This document shows positions 31,119 to 42,810 of a stretch of 64,000 nt of DNA, piece by piece; positions within the stretch are counted from its first letter, which is position 1; every line of letters starts with the position of its first letter. The position numbers and the translations under genes are program-made. The stretch spans positions 34,544,001 to 34,608,000 of the forward strand of contig CM042043.1 in assembly GCA_023525975.1 (NCBI GenBank). The letters are read 5' to 3'. The DNA comes from Smallanthus sonchifolius. Lineage: Eukaryota > Streptophyta > Magnoliopsida > Asterales > Asteraceae. Below the pieces are notes generated by a model. The model did no database searches. It was not told the origin of the DNA and saw nothing but the letters and a program-made list of their open reading frames with translations.

Positions 31119-32696
31119 TCAGGTCTCAACATTTTTAACTACATCGCCCTGGTCAACTTGCTTCTCAACATCACCAGATCCAGTATCCTCAGCAACCTTG
31201 CTGGTCTCCACTGCTTCACCTCCTAGCTTGGTCAGAGAAGAGCGCCATCCCTCAAGATCGCAGGTTGCACGATTGAAACCTTCAGCAGTAGCTTGTTCAG
31301 CCATTTAGATCCTCGATTGAAGAATAGACTTGGCCGCAGATTTTTTGGCATCATCCACAGTTTGCTGAAGCTTCAGCTCATACTGGGTTCTACTCTCCTC
31401 CAGCTTAGCCTTCTGAACCTGAATCTCTTTCTCCAAGTACTTGCTCTTGGAGACAAAGATTTTCTTCAAATCCTCAATTTTCTCAAGGGCTTCCACTGCA
31501 CTCTTCTCTACCTCAGACAAGTTAGCATAGAGCTTCTCTAGATCCTGCAAGATTTGGCAGGATTAATACTGAAATAATCATTCAGATACCAAGAGGATAC
31601 GTACCAGATTCATCACCCCCTGAAGCTTTTTGGTGGTCTCAGCAAAAACCATCCCTTCGAAGATCTCAAGATCCAGCGCCTCCGATGTTTTCCTCTTTTC
31701 GCCTCTAGAAGATTTGGAACGGGAAACGGGGACATGAGGCTTGACCGTTATAGGTGTAGGGCCCTCCTTCTTGACCACAACAGCCCTAGATAGAAGATTG
31801 TCAAGGTCGGACAAAGCAAATACGGAGCTTGACTTGGGGATTCCTACACAAGAATAAAGTAGTTTAGAATCATGGCATATGAAGACAGAAATACTAAACA
31901 TTCCTTACCTGAAGACATCTCAGATTCAGAAAACTGGGTCTCAAAGCTTGCTTGACTGACAGTGGGCTCGAGCTGAAAGGATCTACCCCCCACAGGTATT
32001 TCAAAAAACGCTTTAATCCTTTTTTCTGTATCACTTCTCATAGGTACCAGTTCGTCAAACTTCGGAGCTGCATAAAGATAAAACAAGAAATCACTATCAA
32101 CAGGTGGAAAATAATGTGAGATTTCAAGGATCCTAACTATTTCCTACCCTTCTTAACCCATTCAAGTGGTAAACTTTTCCCATCGGGGATTGAATCTCTC
32201 CTTACAAAGAAGAACTTCCCCTTCCAGTCAGTGTCATTTTGGGTAGCTTTTGGGATTAAATGAGTTTTCCAAGACTTGAGTTGAAGAACGAAGCGAGAAG
32301 AACCATGGGACGCCAATGGTCAATGAATGAGAACGATTCAGCCTATCAAGAGTAGCCAAAATTCTCCAAACCATCGGCATGTTTGAGAATACCAAAGACC
32401 GGTATGATTGAAAAACTCGGTGATGAGTGGAGGAAAAGGATACGACAGACCCAAAGAAAAATGATAGCTGTGAAAGCAAATCCATGTTTCAGAAATCAAA
32501 TCTGCTTTTTTTCTAGAATCAAAAGGCCTAAAAACGGTTTTTTGAGGAAAAATATTGCCTGATTTCTAGAGTTTGATCTCCGAATCAGTGAAAGAGCAGA
32601 GCTCAAGATCAGAGTGATCGAGGATCCCCTGATCAGTGAAATCATCTATTGTTTTGACAATGAAGGAGGAAGCTGATCTAGTCATTTTCCTACCCA
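31119..32696 (-). pseudogene. H1 antisense gene with putative gypsy-type transposase domain
   Basis: Lies on the opposite strand to gag-pol, after integrase. The likely start is MGRKMTRSAS at 32696. The first exon resembles the plant Transposase_28 (putative gypsy type) domain: FPQKTVFRPF, SLGLSYPFPPL and a WFGEFWLL-like stretch. A GTAGGA donor follows RDSIPDGKSLPLEW, then an acceptor near 32070 (TTTATGCAG) before PKFDELVPM. Later exons are charged and predicted coiled coil (31305-31550: NLSEVEKSAVEALEKIEDL), ending NVET*. Stops interrupt exon 1. Tat elements often carry such antisense ORFs; their role is unknown. H2 has the same gene at 53081-54731. Confidence 0.75.
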
Positions 32697-32865
32697 TGGT
32701 GGTTGAAGATTAGAAGAAAGAAATAAAAAATCTCAGAGGATGTTTTTACCTGCAACGGCTTGGAGAAGACGAGAATGAAAGAGAAGGAGTAATAATGGTT
32801 TTATCCTACTATCCCCTCAATGGTTAAATCGCGTGGGTAATCGTAAAAGTCTTATTACAACCTTA

Positions 32866-33376
32866 TGAATTCCCTGTGACGTCTTCTAACGAGCAAGACA
32901 ATCGCGATCACAATGAATTACCCGATGATTCACATTGAGATGGAAGCACGAAGTGAATCAAACATAAAACCAAATACAGAACAGAGATGAAACAGAATCG
33001 ATTCGTATATATAATCGATAATGAACTCGTCATCACAGATTACAATACCGAAGAAGTGTGCATCTCTACGTTTAAGCTCTAATTACAATCCCTAGGGGAG
33101 CTCTACCTAGGGATTGTGACTCACTTCACACAGAGAATCACTCCCTCTCTGTGTATGCTAACTCTAGCATTGCTTGCTACAAATGAACAACTTAATGTCC
33201 TATTTCTAGGCAAACTGAGTCTGCAAGCGAACTTAACAAGTTCGCCCATAACTCTATTAGCGAACTTAGTAAGTTCGCTTGTTAAGTTCGCCTAAACATC
33301 CCCTTAGGCGAACTTAAGCTGTTCGCTACATATACACTTAGAATTTTTGCTACTGATACAAATTTATGCTCTAACA
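32866..33376 (-). mobile_element. S: solo LTR, 511 bp, in H1 3' region
   Basis: The plus strand starts TGAATTCCCTG and ends TGCTCTAACA. It is flanked by CCTTA at 32861-32865 and 33377-33381. There is no second LTR or interior, so it is a solo LTR. Read on the minus strand it has the same plan as the E LTRs: about 45 bp, then a palindrome array, then a leader with TCACTTCACACAGAGA-type words. It is probably a Copia-like relative of E. Confidence 0.85.
33223..33330. repeat. Palindrome array GCGAACTTAGTAAGTTCGC in solo LTR S
   Basis: Three to four copies of GCGAACTTA-N-TAAGTTCGC or shorter forms; the best is 33260-33278. It is the E palindrome with T/A swapped symmetrically at one position in each arm. 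Confidence 0.85.
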
Positions 33377-33444
33377 CCTTATCATCATTTATTATTTGAA
33401 ATTTGAAATTTTAACAGATTTCGATAAGTGTTTGACAGCTGTTA

Positions 33445-33459
33445 AAATTTATGGACAAT
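33445..33459 (+). other. Degenerate polypurine tract of H1
   Basis: AAAATTTATGGACAAT directly precedes the 3' LTR. H2 has the purer TTTTGGGGACAAT at the same place. Confidence 0.5.
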
Positions 33460-34060
33460 TGTTATGGGTCATTTTACAGCTAGGGATCCTCGCTCTTCGA
33501 CATACTTCGGTATCTTGACATATTCCGGTATCCTCAATATTTAACCGTTATATCTTTCTTTTATCTTGACCAATACGCAGGTAAAACACGTGTAGTCAAG
33601 GTCGTTCCTGAAGAATCACTCCGGAAGCCAAAGAGAACGTGTTGAAGACACGTGCAGTGACTTACAACGGTCATATTTGAAGAATTAGTCTATCCCAGGA
33701 TTCTCGGATAGTTAGTTAGCATTATCACTGTATTTATTTCAACAGTCTTGATTGAATAGGCACAACATTCACTACACACTTAGCTCTCTAGATTCGTAAT
33801 TACCTCTGTAATACTCTTAGCTCGATCATTACTGCTCAACACTTGTAATCTTTTTATTATTTATTCAAGAAACGAGGCAGGGGATGATTGTCACCTCCCG
33901 AGGTTTTATGCCGGCGATCCCTAAAGATCAAGGGCTTTCCTCGTAAACAATCGTGTCACTTTTTACGTTTTAGCATTGTTCTACGTTGATTTTACAAGCA
34001 CACTACCTCACAAACTAAGTTTGGTTACAAAATTAGTCTTGTTAATTTTTACCCAAAACA
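33460..34060 (+). mobile_element. 3' LTR of H1, 601 bp
   Basis: TGTTATGGGTC to ACCCAAAACA, followed by GTTAT. It differs from the 5' LTR at 24 positions, mostly transitions. Confidence 0.93.
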
Positions 34061-34709
34061 GTTATCTTTCCAGAGTAGTACCTCCAACAGAAATGTTCCC
34101 AGGAAAGAATGACGGGTCCATGAGGGATTTATACACCATTTTTTCCTTAGACAGAACATTATGTTTACCAGATACCTACATACCAGTCGGATGGTTACCC
34201 AACATTTCTTTGATATCTCATGAATACTCTGTTACTTAATTTTAAGATTTAGATATCTTTTATACACAACCTCTTGCAACATGAATGCTATCCCAAATAT
34301 TTAAATAAAGGAATATAGCATTTATGTAAATATTTATAGCATGCATACCGGCCAAAAACATTTAAAAAGGGCCTCATAAAACTCGCATCTATCTTCCTTC
34401 CTGATCAAATAATCTTTACGTGCTAATGTAGATAGCACAATGACTTGGATCAATGTCCTAAGTCATCATAACATTACTTAATCATAAGTTTATAGGTTAG
34501 TGAAAGTAACCAAATCCTTAGGAACTAGTCAGAACCTTACCTCAGAACTATCTCCTGCATATTGGGACCGAAAGCCTGGAACCGGGCTTCTCTACGCAGA
34601 CTGGGTCTTGGGGCACGCTTCCCTATGTTAACTAGGTGTTTGAGTGTTTGTTTTGTAGTGTGGGATGGTCTAAAACTGAGCTCATTTTCCATCTATTTAT
34701 ACGGTGCTC

Positions 34710-34870
34710 GACGGGTCCGTAGCGGACCACTAGGCTCTAGGGTGACGGTCCGCTAAGGGTTCAAGCGGTTAACCCTTTGCTTAATAGCCAAGTAACGGAC
34801 CGTTAAAACACGTAATGGCGGACTGCTAACAAAATTGCGGCTAACGTACTGCTAAGGTCCGTATGACGGT
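34710..34870. repeat. Palindrome-rich array of LTR A2
   Basis: Repeated GTAGCGGACC, GACGGTCCGCTA, AGTAACGGACCGTTA and GCGGACTGCTAAC words, the same CGGTCCG design as in A1, upstream of the TATA box in LTR orientation. Confidence 0.65.
34866..34870. repeat. Putative target duplication ACGGT of M, left copy
   Basis: Five bases before the M LTR edge. The right copy would lie outside the window and cannot be checked. Confidence 0.4.
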
Positions 34871-35943
34871 TGATCGATGTCATTTGGTCGGTCAAAAACA
34901 ATCCTTAAACACCTTAACTAGTAAGGGTAAGTAGAGTATCGTATCCACAAGGAGTTTGTGGAAAGTGTCACTTTGTTACAATATTTGGAAGAAAGAAAAT
35001 AGTAAGTACTGAGTTGGATTTGGATTTAAAACAATAATGAGGAAGGTAATCCTCTTCGGGGTTCAGCTATGCAAACACAAGTCACTTCTAGATAATTAGA
35101 AAGCGATTACATAAACATAATTATATGGTTCAATTGAATTCAGTGATAATGGAAGAACCCGTTGTCAAGAAAACTTATTCTTCCATAACCAACATAGATT
35201 AACCAACTATCATCCAACCCCCAAGTTGTCCCTGATGTAAAGAAACCCGAGACTATTGAGACTTGAACAACAATTCGAAATGAACCAAAGTAGTTTAAAG
35301 CATTCAATCAATAAATGAAATCATATGGCTTAACATGCCAATCATGATTACAAACCAAAGCTAATCATTCTAGAAAATAACAAATGTTCAACAAAACCCT
35401 AGACGCAGAGAAGACCATGGGTAGTTTAGCCACTCATACTCATAACAAAAATCAAAACTAGTGTACTTGGACTTACAATCATGAAACTTTAGTAACAATC
35501 GACCTAAGAATAGTGGAAATCACCCTCTTGATGCTCTGGAACCGAAGATAGGGAAGAATGGGGGCTCTCGAGATTAAAACTTGATTTAGGTTAAAATTAT
35601 TGTAAAAGTATTCCCTCGCGTACCGCGAAGATCATGGCCAAGTCCCTCGCGTAACGCGAGGGATAAAAGAGTCGGGTGCGCCTCTAGACTTCTTCGCCTA
35701 CCGCGAAGAATTCCACCCAGGTCTTCACGTACAGCGAAGACCAGAATTTCCAGCAAACTTGACTTTTTTGACTTTTTCATCCCCGTGCTTCTTGTCCAAC
35801 TGCTTTGCATACGTTTCCCTCTCATTTAGAACATAAAACCTGGGAGGCACACACAACCACAAACACACATAAAACCGAACAAAGATACAAACTAAAACGC
35901 ACACAATACGACATGTAAACTGGGGTTATTAAACACTACATCA
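34871..35943 (-). mobile_element. 3' LTR of M, 1,073 bp
   Basis: The plus strand runs TGATCGATGTC to AAACACTACATCA. On the minus strand it starts TGATGTAGTG and ends CGATCA, like the N LTR (TGATGGGATG ... CGATCA). The start TGATGTAGTG follows a GTGTGGAGATG tract. It contains family words shared with Athila LTRs (GGTAAGTAGAGTATCGTATC). Confidence 0.82.
35612..35741. repeat. CTTCGCGTACCGCGAAG-type palindrome array in M LTR
   Basis: Units CTCGCGTACCGCGAAG, CCCTCGCGTAACGCGAGGG, CTTCGCCTACCGCGAAG and GTCTTCACGTACAGCGAAGAC, each a hairpin of about 17-21 nt, 200-330 bp from the LTR start in element orientation. Confidence 0.88.
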
Positions 35944-35960
35944 CATCTCCACACTTACTC
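35944..35960 (-). other. Polypurine tract of M
   Basis: The minus strand reads GAGTAAGTGTGGAGATG just before the LTR. Confidence 0.7.
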
Positions 35961-36349
35961 TTTTGTGTCCCGAAAAAGAATTATGCAATGTAATCATAAT
36001 TAAAACATGCTTTCACAATCTCATTCATTTAATCATTCAAACATAATAACGCAATGACTGTAACAATTGGTATTTCTATCCGACTAAACCCAACCACCGA
36101 GCTATCGAGCCCCCAATTCTGTGATCTACTATCCTATTCATTACCAAATAACAGTTTGTCTATGGATCTCACACTTAGGAAGCTACAACTTAGCCTAATA
36201 CTATCTCAAGGTCATGTTTAGGCATGGGTTAAACCTTATATATTTCCCACCACTATAAACACCAATTTACAAGTTTTTGAAAATTATGGAATTATGGATC
36301 GATGGATGCATATTTTGAGCTTTGATTAACACTTATATGAATAAACCTC

Positions 36350-36580
36350 ACCCAGTGGCGTATCCCCCAAGTCACTATCCCGAGGGGTAACACGTAGGTT
36401 TCGGTTTGCAAGCAATGATGTTCATAAGGTTCGAACTAGTGGTGTATCCTTCAAGTCTCCATCCCGAAGGATAACACATAAACCTAACTTATTCATCCAA
36501 TATTGATCACTTAAGTCCCGCCCAAGGGTGTATCAACCAAGTCACCATCCCAGAGGTTAACACGTCGGCGAAACCTAAGC
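36350..36580. repeat. Diverged tandem repeat in M 3' region
   Basis: Three units around CCCAGTGGCGTATCC, CTAGTGGTGTATCC and CAAGGGTGTATCAACC, each followed about 25 bp later by TCCC(G/A)A(G/A)GG(G/A)(T/A)AACAC, period about 80-90 bp. Confidence 0.6.
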
Positions 36581-37389
36581 TCTCAATTTAATTAATTAAG
36601 CTCATGAATGATGGATTCTAGATGAGGGCGCCATCAACTTTCGGATTTATTTTCATAAAAAGAAAGTGATGTGCCAAGTAATTTTAAAAACTTATAAATT
36701 TTTTGCTTATAGTGGTACCTATCACCCTATATTGACAGTTTCAACTTTACCGACACCCCTAAAATGAGAACCCACAAGACATCTTGAATTAATTATAAAT
36801 TAAACCTAGATACACTATCAGGATATTTAAGCTCTTTAAGTCGGTTGGGTCTACCAAAACATTACAAATCAGACGCGCTTTCTATTATTTATTCAATTCA
36901 ATTACACACAAGCATAGTTCCAATTGTACCTATCATTTCTCATGTAAAAATTCTAATACAAATGCATTTTTAAAAAAATATAAATTTTTATGGATTTTCA
37001 AAAAATTTTAAACTAGACAGACTCAATGAACACTTAGACGACAGTCTCCCTCCTCACACTTAAACACTACATTGCCCTCAATATAGGAAGAGAAACAGAA
37101 ACAAAAAGAAATATATAAAAATAAAGAACTTAACTAGAGATGCGATCGTATAGCATTTCATTCGCGATCGTGCTCCACAGACGCAAGCGGGCAGCCTTGT
37201 ACAAGAATCAAGCGGACGTCAGAAATCATCACATGAATGGAGATTGAGTACGGGCAATGAATTCCAAATCTGTAAAATAAAGTTCACCACACACCCACAA
37301 GCATCATATCGACTCAAAGACAAGACTCAAATAAAAAATAAAAGACAAGACGGACTCACACAAATAAATTTTTTATTTTTTTTTAGTTT

Positions 37390-37595
37390 TGCGTATCTCG
37401 AGGCAAAGGGAAAGGATCTTCACATACCACGAAGACTAGGCAGCACTACCGGACAACCAGGTTCTCGCGTACCGCGAAGAACTGAAATAAACGCTTCGCG
37501 TACCACGAAGATCAAAAAAACTCTGCTGGACGACCAATCTCTCGCGTACCGCAAAAAGTTGGTCAGGGAGCCTCGCATACCGCAAGGGACTGCTG
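37390..37595. repeat. Second palindrome array of M, 3' interior
   Basis: Units CTTCACATACCACGAAG, TCTCGCGTACCGCGAAGA, CTTCGCGTACCACGAAG, CTCGCGTACCGCAAAAAG and CCTCGCATACCGCAAGG. Same hairpin design as the M LTR array, spaced 35-50 bp. Confidence 0.88.
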
Positions 37596-38107
37596 GTGAC
37601 AGAAAGAAAAGATGAAAATTTGGGTTTTTGCCTTATCAAAATTTTCAACCTCTAACTCAAAATTTTCAACTTTTCCCAAAACTTGTTCCAACACATGAAT
37701 TATGTTCTTACATACCTGGAACGTGATTCCCCATCATTTTCCTTGCCAAAATCGACACGAAAACCTACAAAACTTAGAAAAACTACAAAAACATACCGAA
37801 AAACATAAAAAATTAAAAAACTTACACATGGTGTCCTACCCCCCCCCAAGATCTTGTGCATTGCCCTCAATGGCACTTAGATAAGCCCAAAACACTTCAA
37901 AAGCTTCCCCACACTTGGTCAAATGCACATAAACAAAGAAAACAAAGCAAGAAAGTTTTAACTCACTTTCGTAGGCATCACGGGTGCATTTAGCGTATAC
38001 ACCAAGCCTTTTAAACCCCTCGGTAGCCCGAGTGGACGAGTTTAGTCTCGTGAGGGTTTCTAGGGAACACACCCATAACTTTCATGCAACTAAACAATAT
38101 AAAACTG

Positions 38108-38142
38108 AGGTTGCCTCCTAAGAGTGCTAAGTTTAACGTCTT
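38108..38142 (-). other. Conserved non-coding Athila-type motif in M
   Basis: The minus strand carries TAAACTTAGCACTCTTAGG followed by AGGCAACC; its counterpart in K is at 19557-19593. Confidence 0.6.
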
Positions 38143-38196
38143 CAGCCAGACGCGGTGTACAAGAGATTTGTTACGTGTCTCAATCTTCTAGAGTGC

Positions 38197-39360
38197 TCAA
38201 GAACAACACTTAGACTTGTTATCCGAACCATTGATGTCATTAGCCTCTAAGTACGGCTTTAGCCGGTGGCCATTCACTATTTGCCTCAAATGGTCTTCAA
38301 AGTCCTCAATTTCTACATCACCCGAGTGACCCACCTTGGTCACCAAATAAGGACATGTCCACTTGCTCTTCAGTTTACCAGGGAAGAGTTTCAACCTTGA
38401 GTTGAATAACCACACCTTTTGCCCAATTGCAAAGGTTTTCAACCTGATCTTTGCATTGTGCACCTTTTTCATCTTATCCTTGTAGGCCGAGGCACTTTCA
38501 TATGCATCATCCCGCAACTCTTCTAACTCATTCAAGCACAACTATCTTTGCTTACCTGCAGCATCATATTCAAGATTAACATTTTTAATAGCCCATAATG
38601 CTCGATGAGCCAACTCCACAGGTAAGTGACATCCCTTCCCATAGACCAACCGGTATGGAGTAGTACCAATAGGTGTTTTGTATGCAGTACGGTATGCCCA
38701 CAAGGCATCATTTAGTTTGTTTGACGAATCCTTGCGGTCAGACCGTACTATTTTCTGCAAAATTTCTTTGATTTGCCTATTGGACACCTTCACTTGTCCA
38801 CTTGTTTGTGGATGGTAAGGTGTGGCAATCCGGTGATCTACACTAGCGTTTCAGAAGTTTGCCAAAATGAAAATTCTTAAAGTGAGATCCCCAATCACTT
38901 ATGATCACATGGGGAAGCCCAAATCTAGAAAAAATGTTTGAATGCACAAATTTGCAAACCACGCTATGGTCATTGGTCTTGGTGGCAATTGCTTCGACCC
39001 ATTTTGACACATAGTCAACTGCCACTAAGATGTACAAGTTGCCAAATGAATTTGGGAAGGGCCCATGAAATCAATTCCCCACACGTCAAAGATGTCAATA
39101 ACGAGGATTGGTTGCATGGGCATCTCATTTCTCTTGGTAATGCTACCCATCTTTTGGCAATTAGTACATGTTCGAGCAAACTCAAATGCATCCTTAAAAA
39201 TAGTGGGCCAAAATAGCCCGCAAGATAACATTCGATGCCCTGTTTTCTGGCCACTAAAATGGTCACCACACGCAGATGCATGTGCAAGTTCCAACACTGC
39301 TAGGATTTCTGATTCAGGAATGCAGCGTCTGATGAGTTTGTCTGCTCCCACCTTAAAAAA
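38197..39360 (-). pseudogene. M integrase, broken
   Basis: Athila-type integrase on the minus strand in at least three frames. Zinc domain: LAHASACGDHFSG and CTNCQKMG (39025-39351). Core: [25 protein letters not shown] and [13 protein letters not shown]. The third catalytic residue, in [12 protein letters not shown], is lysine (codon 38788-38790) where N has glutamate in [10 protein letters not shown]-terminus: [18 protein letters not shown] and [11 protein letters not shown] (38197-38541). Frameshifts near 39030 and 38840 and a stop near 38541 break it. The enzyme would not function. Confidence 0.88.
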
Positions 39361-41043
39361 GTCTGGTTCATCCTAGATGTACTGTTGACCTTTGTCAACA
39401 AGTGGTTCTTCTTCTTCTTGGTCCAGTCTTCAGGAATAGTACTTGTAACTAAATAGTTAGCAATAGCTGCGTACCAAGGATTAGAAGAAGTAATAGACAT
39501 TAAACACTCATCAGGGAACTGTTCATTGATTTCAGGAGTGACATCCTCCTCTTCCCTCTGAATTCTTGACAGATGGTCAGCCACATAATTCTCACAGCCA
39601 TTCTTGTCCCGGATTTCCATATTGAATTCCTGCAACAAAAGGACCCACCTGATCAACCTAGGCTTGGCATCCTTCTTTGCCATCAAATAACGGACAACTA
39701 CATGGTTAGAGTAAAAAATTACTTTACTGCCCCAAATATAAGACCTAAACTTGTCTAAGGCATATACAACTGCAAGCAACTCCTTCTCGGTTTTGGTATA
39801 GTTCAACTGAGCACCAGAGAGGGTCTTGCATACATAATAAATGATAACAGGTCTTTTATCTATTATGACCCAACACAGCCCCAACTGCATAATCACTAGC
39901 ATCACACATTATTTCAAAAGGAAGACTCTAATCTAGTGATTGCAAAATTGGGGCTTGTACCAATTGATCATAAGACATTAAAAGTAGTTAAACATTCTTT
40001 ATCAAATTCAAAAGGCACATCTTTGATAATTAAGTTAGATAAAGGTTTTGTGATGACACTAAATCCCTTAATAAACCTACGGTAAAACCCGGCATGCCCT
40101 ATAAAAGAGCGCACACCCATGACATTCATCAGGGGAGGTAATGTTGAAATAACACTAATTTAAGCCTTGTCTACCTCAATCCCCGACTTGACACCACATG
40201 GCCTAACACAATACCCTCTTGAACCATAAAATGTCCCTTTTCCCAACTTAAAACCAAATTAGTTTCCACACATCGTTGTAAAACCTTAGACAATTCATTT
40301 AAACACAATTCAAACGATGAGCCAAAAACTGATAAGTCATCCATAAAGACCTCAAGTGACTCCCCGACCATGTCCGAGAAAGTACTCATCATACACCTTT
40401 AAAAGGTGGCCGGGGAATTACACAACCCAAATGGAATCCGCCGAAAGGAAAAGGTACCATAAGGGCATGTGAAGATGGTCTTTTCCTGATCATCAGTATG
40501 GATGGCTATTTGGTTATACCCTGAATAACCATCTAGAAAGCAGCAAAATTTCTGAACTGATAGCTTCTCAATAATTTGGTCAATAAATGGCAAAGGAAAG
40601 TGATCCTTTGATGTGGCAGCATTTAGTTTCCTGTAATTAATCCACACACGCCACCCGGTTACCGGCCGAGTGGCTATTTGCTCACCATTATCACCTATTA
40701 CTACATGTATACCTATACCTGCTTTCTTGGACACTGTTTGGGTTGGACTCACCCATGGACTGTTAGAAATGGGATAGATGATCCCGGCGTCCAACCACTT
40801 CAAGACTTCCTTCTTGACAATTTCACACCCGTTGGGATTTAGTTGGCGTTGTGTATCCCGTGAAGGCCTTGCATCTGTATCCGTGATGATCTTGTGCATC
40901 ACAATGGAGGGGCTGACACCCTTCAAATCAGCAATGGTCCAACCAATTGTAGCCTTGTGATCCTGAAGCACCTTCAGTAGTGCCTCCTCTTGTTCCTCAT
41001 CCAGGTTGAATGCAATGATGACAGGTAGAGTCTTATCCTCCAA
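39300..41043 (-). pseudogene. M reverse transcriptase and RNase H, broken
   Basis: RT part 40399-41043 has TRPVTGWRVWINYRKLNAAT, DHFPLPFIDQ, DGYSGYNQIAIH and FGLCNSPATF. The catalytic FMDD follows at about 40340 in the piece 40171-40392. RNase H part 39300-39905 has [20 protein letters not shown] and [17 protein letters not shown] gap of about 260 bp (39906-40170) is in other frames. Several frameshifts separate the blocks, so no complete pol can be translated. Sequence is close to N throughout. Confidence 0.88.
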
Positions 41044-41049
41044 CTAGAA

Positions 41050-41861
41050 ATGCATATTTTAGGTTTTTTGGGGAGGTCCTTCAACTCTACCTTTGGGGGC
41101 CTGACAAGTGATGGTTTCAGCCCCGAATCAATCTCTGTTGGTAGACTCTCCACATGATGAGTCCATGGAGGTCTACCATCTCTCACAGCTAAAGCTTCCA
41201 CCACTTTCTCTTCCTCTTGTTGATCAAGCTCCAGTTCCTGTTCAACTCTGTCACACACCAAACACTCCTCTTTGGACACATCCTCAGAATGAGCATAGCA
41301 TCCTTCAATGATGTCTGCCATGAAGCATTCATCACTGGGCAGAGGGATAGATTCTTTGGAAAAGATATTTAAACGGACCCTTCTATTGCCAAAAGTCATA
41401 TCAACTGTGCCTAAGCGACAGTCAATCAATGAGTGGGATGTGGCTAAGAAGGGTCGACCCAAAATGACAGTTGGTTGAGTGACCTTTTCCGATTGCAAAT
41501 AGTCAAGAACCAAGAAATCCACCGAATAGTTGAATTGATCCACTTTCAATATTACATCACGAACAATCCCTCTTGAGAGTTTAGGGGTTAAATCAGCCAA
41601 CACCATAGTAGTATTGGCTCGACGCAGTGGACTAAAGTCATATTGGTCATACAAACTCCCAGGAAGGATGCTCACACTTGCTCCAAAATCCAATAGCGCC
41701 TTTCTCATTTTAAAATCACCCACTTGTATAGAAATTATCGGCGCTCCTGGATCTTGGAGTTTAGGTGGAAGAGTGCCAGTCAAAATTGCACTGACTCGTG
41801 CATTCAGATCAAGCTTTTCAGGAATCTTATTATGCTTTTTCTGAGTGCACAAGTCTTTCAA
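41050..41861 (-). pseudogene. M protease region
   Basis: Open frame starting near LKDLCTQKK with the aspartic protease motif LLDFGASVSILPGSLYDQ, then DLTPKLSRGIVRDV, VILGRPFLATS and FGNRRVRLN. The N copy has LLDLGASISIL. An acidic linker toward RT follows (ELDQQEEEKVVE). A frame change near 41046 separates it from RT. Confidence 0.85.
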
Positions 41862-41864
41862 ATA

Positions 41865-42805
41865 TTTAGCATAGACTGGTATCTATTTAATTACATCAAG
41901 AAGAGGTATATTAATTTTTACCTATTTGAAAAGCTCCCATATTTCCTCCTGTTAAGGACCTCTCTTCTTGATTGCCACCTGCTTTCGTACATTCACTAAA
42001 GAAGCAGGGAATGGCACCCTTGGAGGTACCACTCCCCCATTGTTAACAGTAGATGATGTTTTAGGAACAAGTGTTTCATTTTGACTTGGAAAAGCAACCC
42101 GTGTAACCAGAATCGGCTCGGGTTCATCATCACTGATATCATGCTCATCAATGTCCTCCACCACATCATCAATGTCCTCCACCACACCATCAACAAAGGG
42201 TGGTGGAGGTGCAACCTTGTTATCATAAATCTTACCACTTCGAAGAGTACTAACCTTTCCCATATGGTTGTTCTTCATGTTTCTACTCCTCGAGGTGTGA
42301 TGAGATGGATTGGTCACTGTATCACTTGGAAGCTTACCACTACTCTTCCTCAAGTCAGCTATTTCAGTGGCAAACTGCCCCGTTTAAGTGGTCAAAACTT
42401 GCACGTCTTTATCGCACACCTCATCAGCTTGATTCTTCTTTTGCAAGTCTTGTTGGATGGACTTGAAGATATCCAACATTGCATTCTCACTAGTCTGATT
42501 AGAGGATCCAGATGATCCTCCCTTCTCATTTCCCCTTTGATACCCCCTTTGGTTGTTGCCTTGATTGTAATTTTGGTTTCGGGGTGGGAATGGTTGTTGA
42601 GCTCTTTGACCACTATCTTGAAAATTAGGGTTAGCTTGATTTGAGGCATCCCCATACCGAAAGTTTGGATGATTTCTAAGGCTCGGGTGGTAGTTGTTGG
42701 AGTTCATGTCATAGTTCCTACCACCCCCTTGAACATAACTCACATCCTCATATGTACCTGTGCAACTGGCACCAATATGCCCCAATTCACCACACTGATC
42801 ATATA
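41865..42805 (-). pseudogene. M gag, C-terminal part, cut by H2
   Basis: The minus strand begins at the H2 edge (42810) with VYDQCGELGHIGASC, a CCHC-type zinc knuckle whose first cysteine side is interrupted, then glycine/asparagine/glutamine-rich sequence (NYNQGNNQRGYQRG) and the acidic DDVVEDIDEHDISDDE stretch. The N-terminal gag lies beyond H2, outside the window. Stops at about 42383 and 41951 and a frame change near 41880 break it. It would have been the capsid/nucleocapsid protein. Confidence 0.8.
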
Positions 42806-42810
42806 CCTCA

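Larger units (their letters stand above)
14486..34060 (+). mobile_element. H1: Tat-lineage Ty3/gypsy retrotransposon, interrupted by K and S
   Basis: Complete element bounded by 601-bp LTRs and GTTAT duplications. Order on the plus strand: LTR, tRNA-Lys-type primer site, gag, protease, RT, RNase H, second RNase H, integrase, an antisense extra gene, and LTR. A second archaeal-type RNase H and an antisense ORF after pol are known marks of the Tat lineage. K sits in gag (15805-25008) and a solo LTR in the 3' region (32866-33376). By hand count the two LTRs differ at 24 of 601 positions (about 4%). Stops and frameshifts in gag and pol make it defective. Confidence 0.93.
34066..34870 (-). mobile_element. 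LTR A2, right part, cut again by M at 34871
   Basis: Resumes family A sequence after H1 (CTTTCCAGAGTAGTACC against 785 in A1). It contains the minus-strand TATA box at 34693-34702 and the GCGGACC/GGTCCGC palindrome stretch from 34710. The remaining about 220 bp lie beyond M, outside the window. Confidence 0.7.
35961..38190 (-). other. Non-coding 3' region of M
   Basis: Long untranslated region typical of Athila-like elements. It includes repeated blocks at 36350-36575 with (C/G)GTGTATC(C/A)... CATCCC(G/A)AGGG(G/A)TAACACGT (three or four copies about 80 bp apart), the palindrome array at 37390-37595 and the GTTGCCTCC motif at 38108-38142. No coding domain was seen. Confidence 0.7.
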
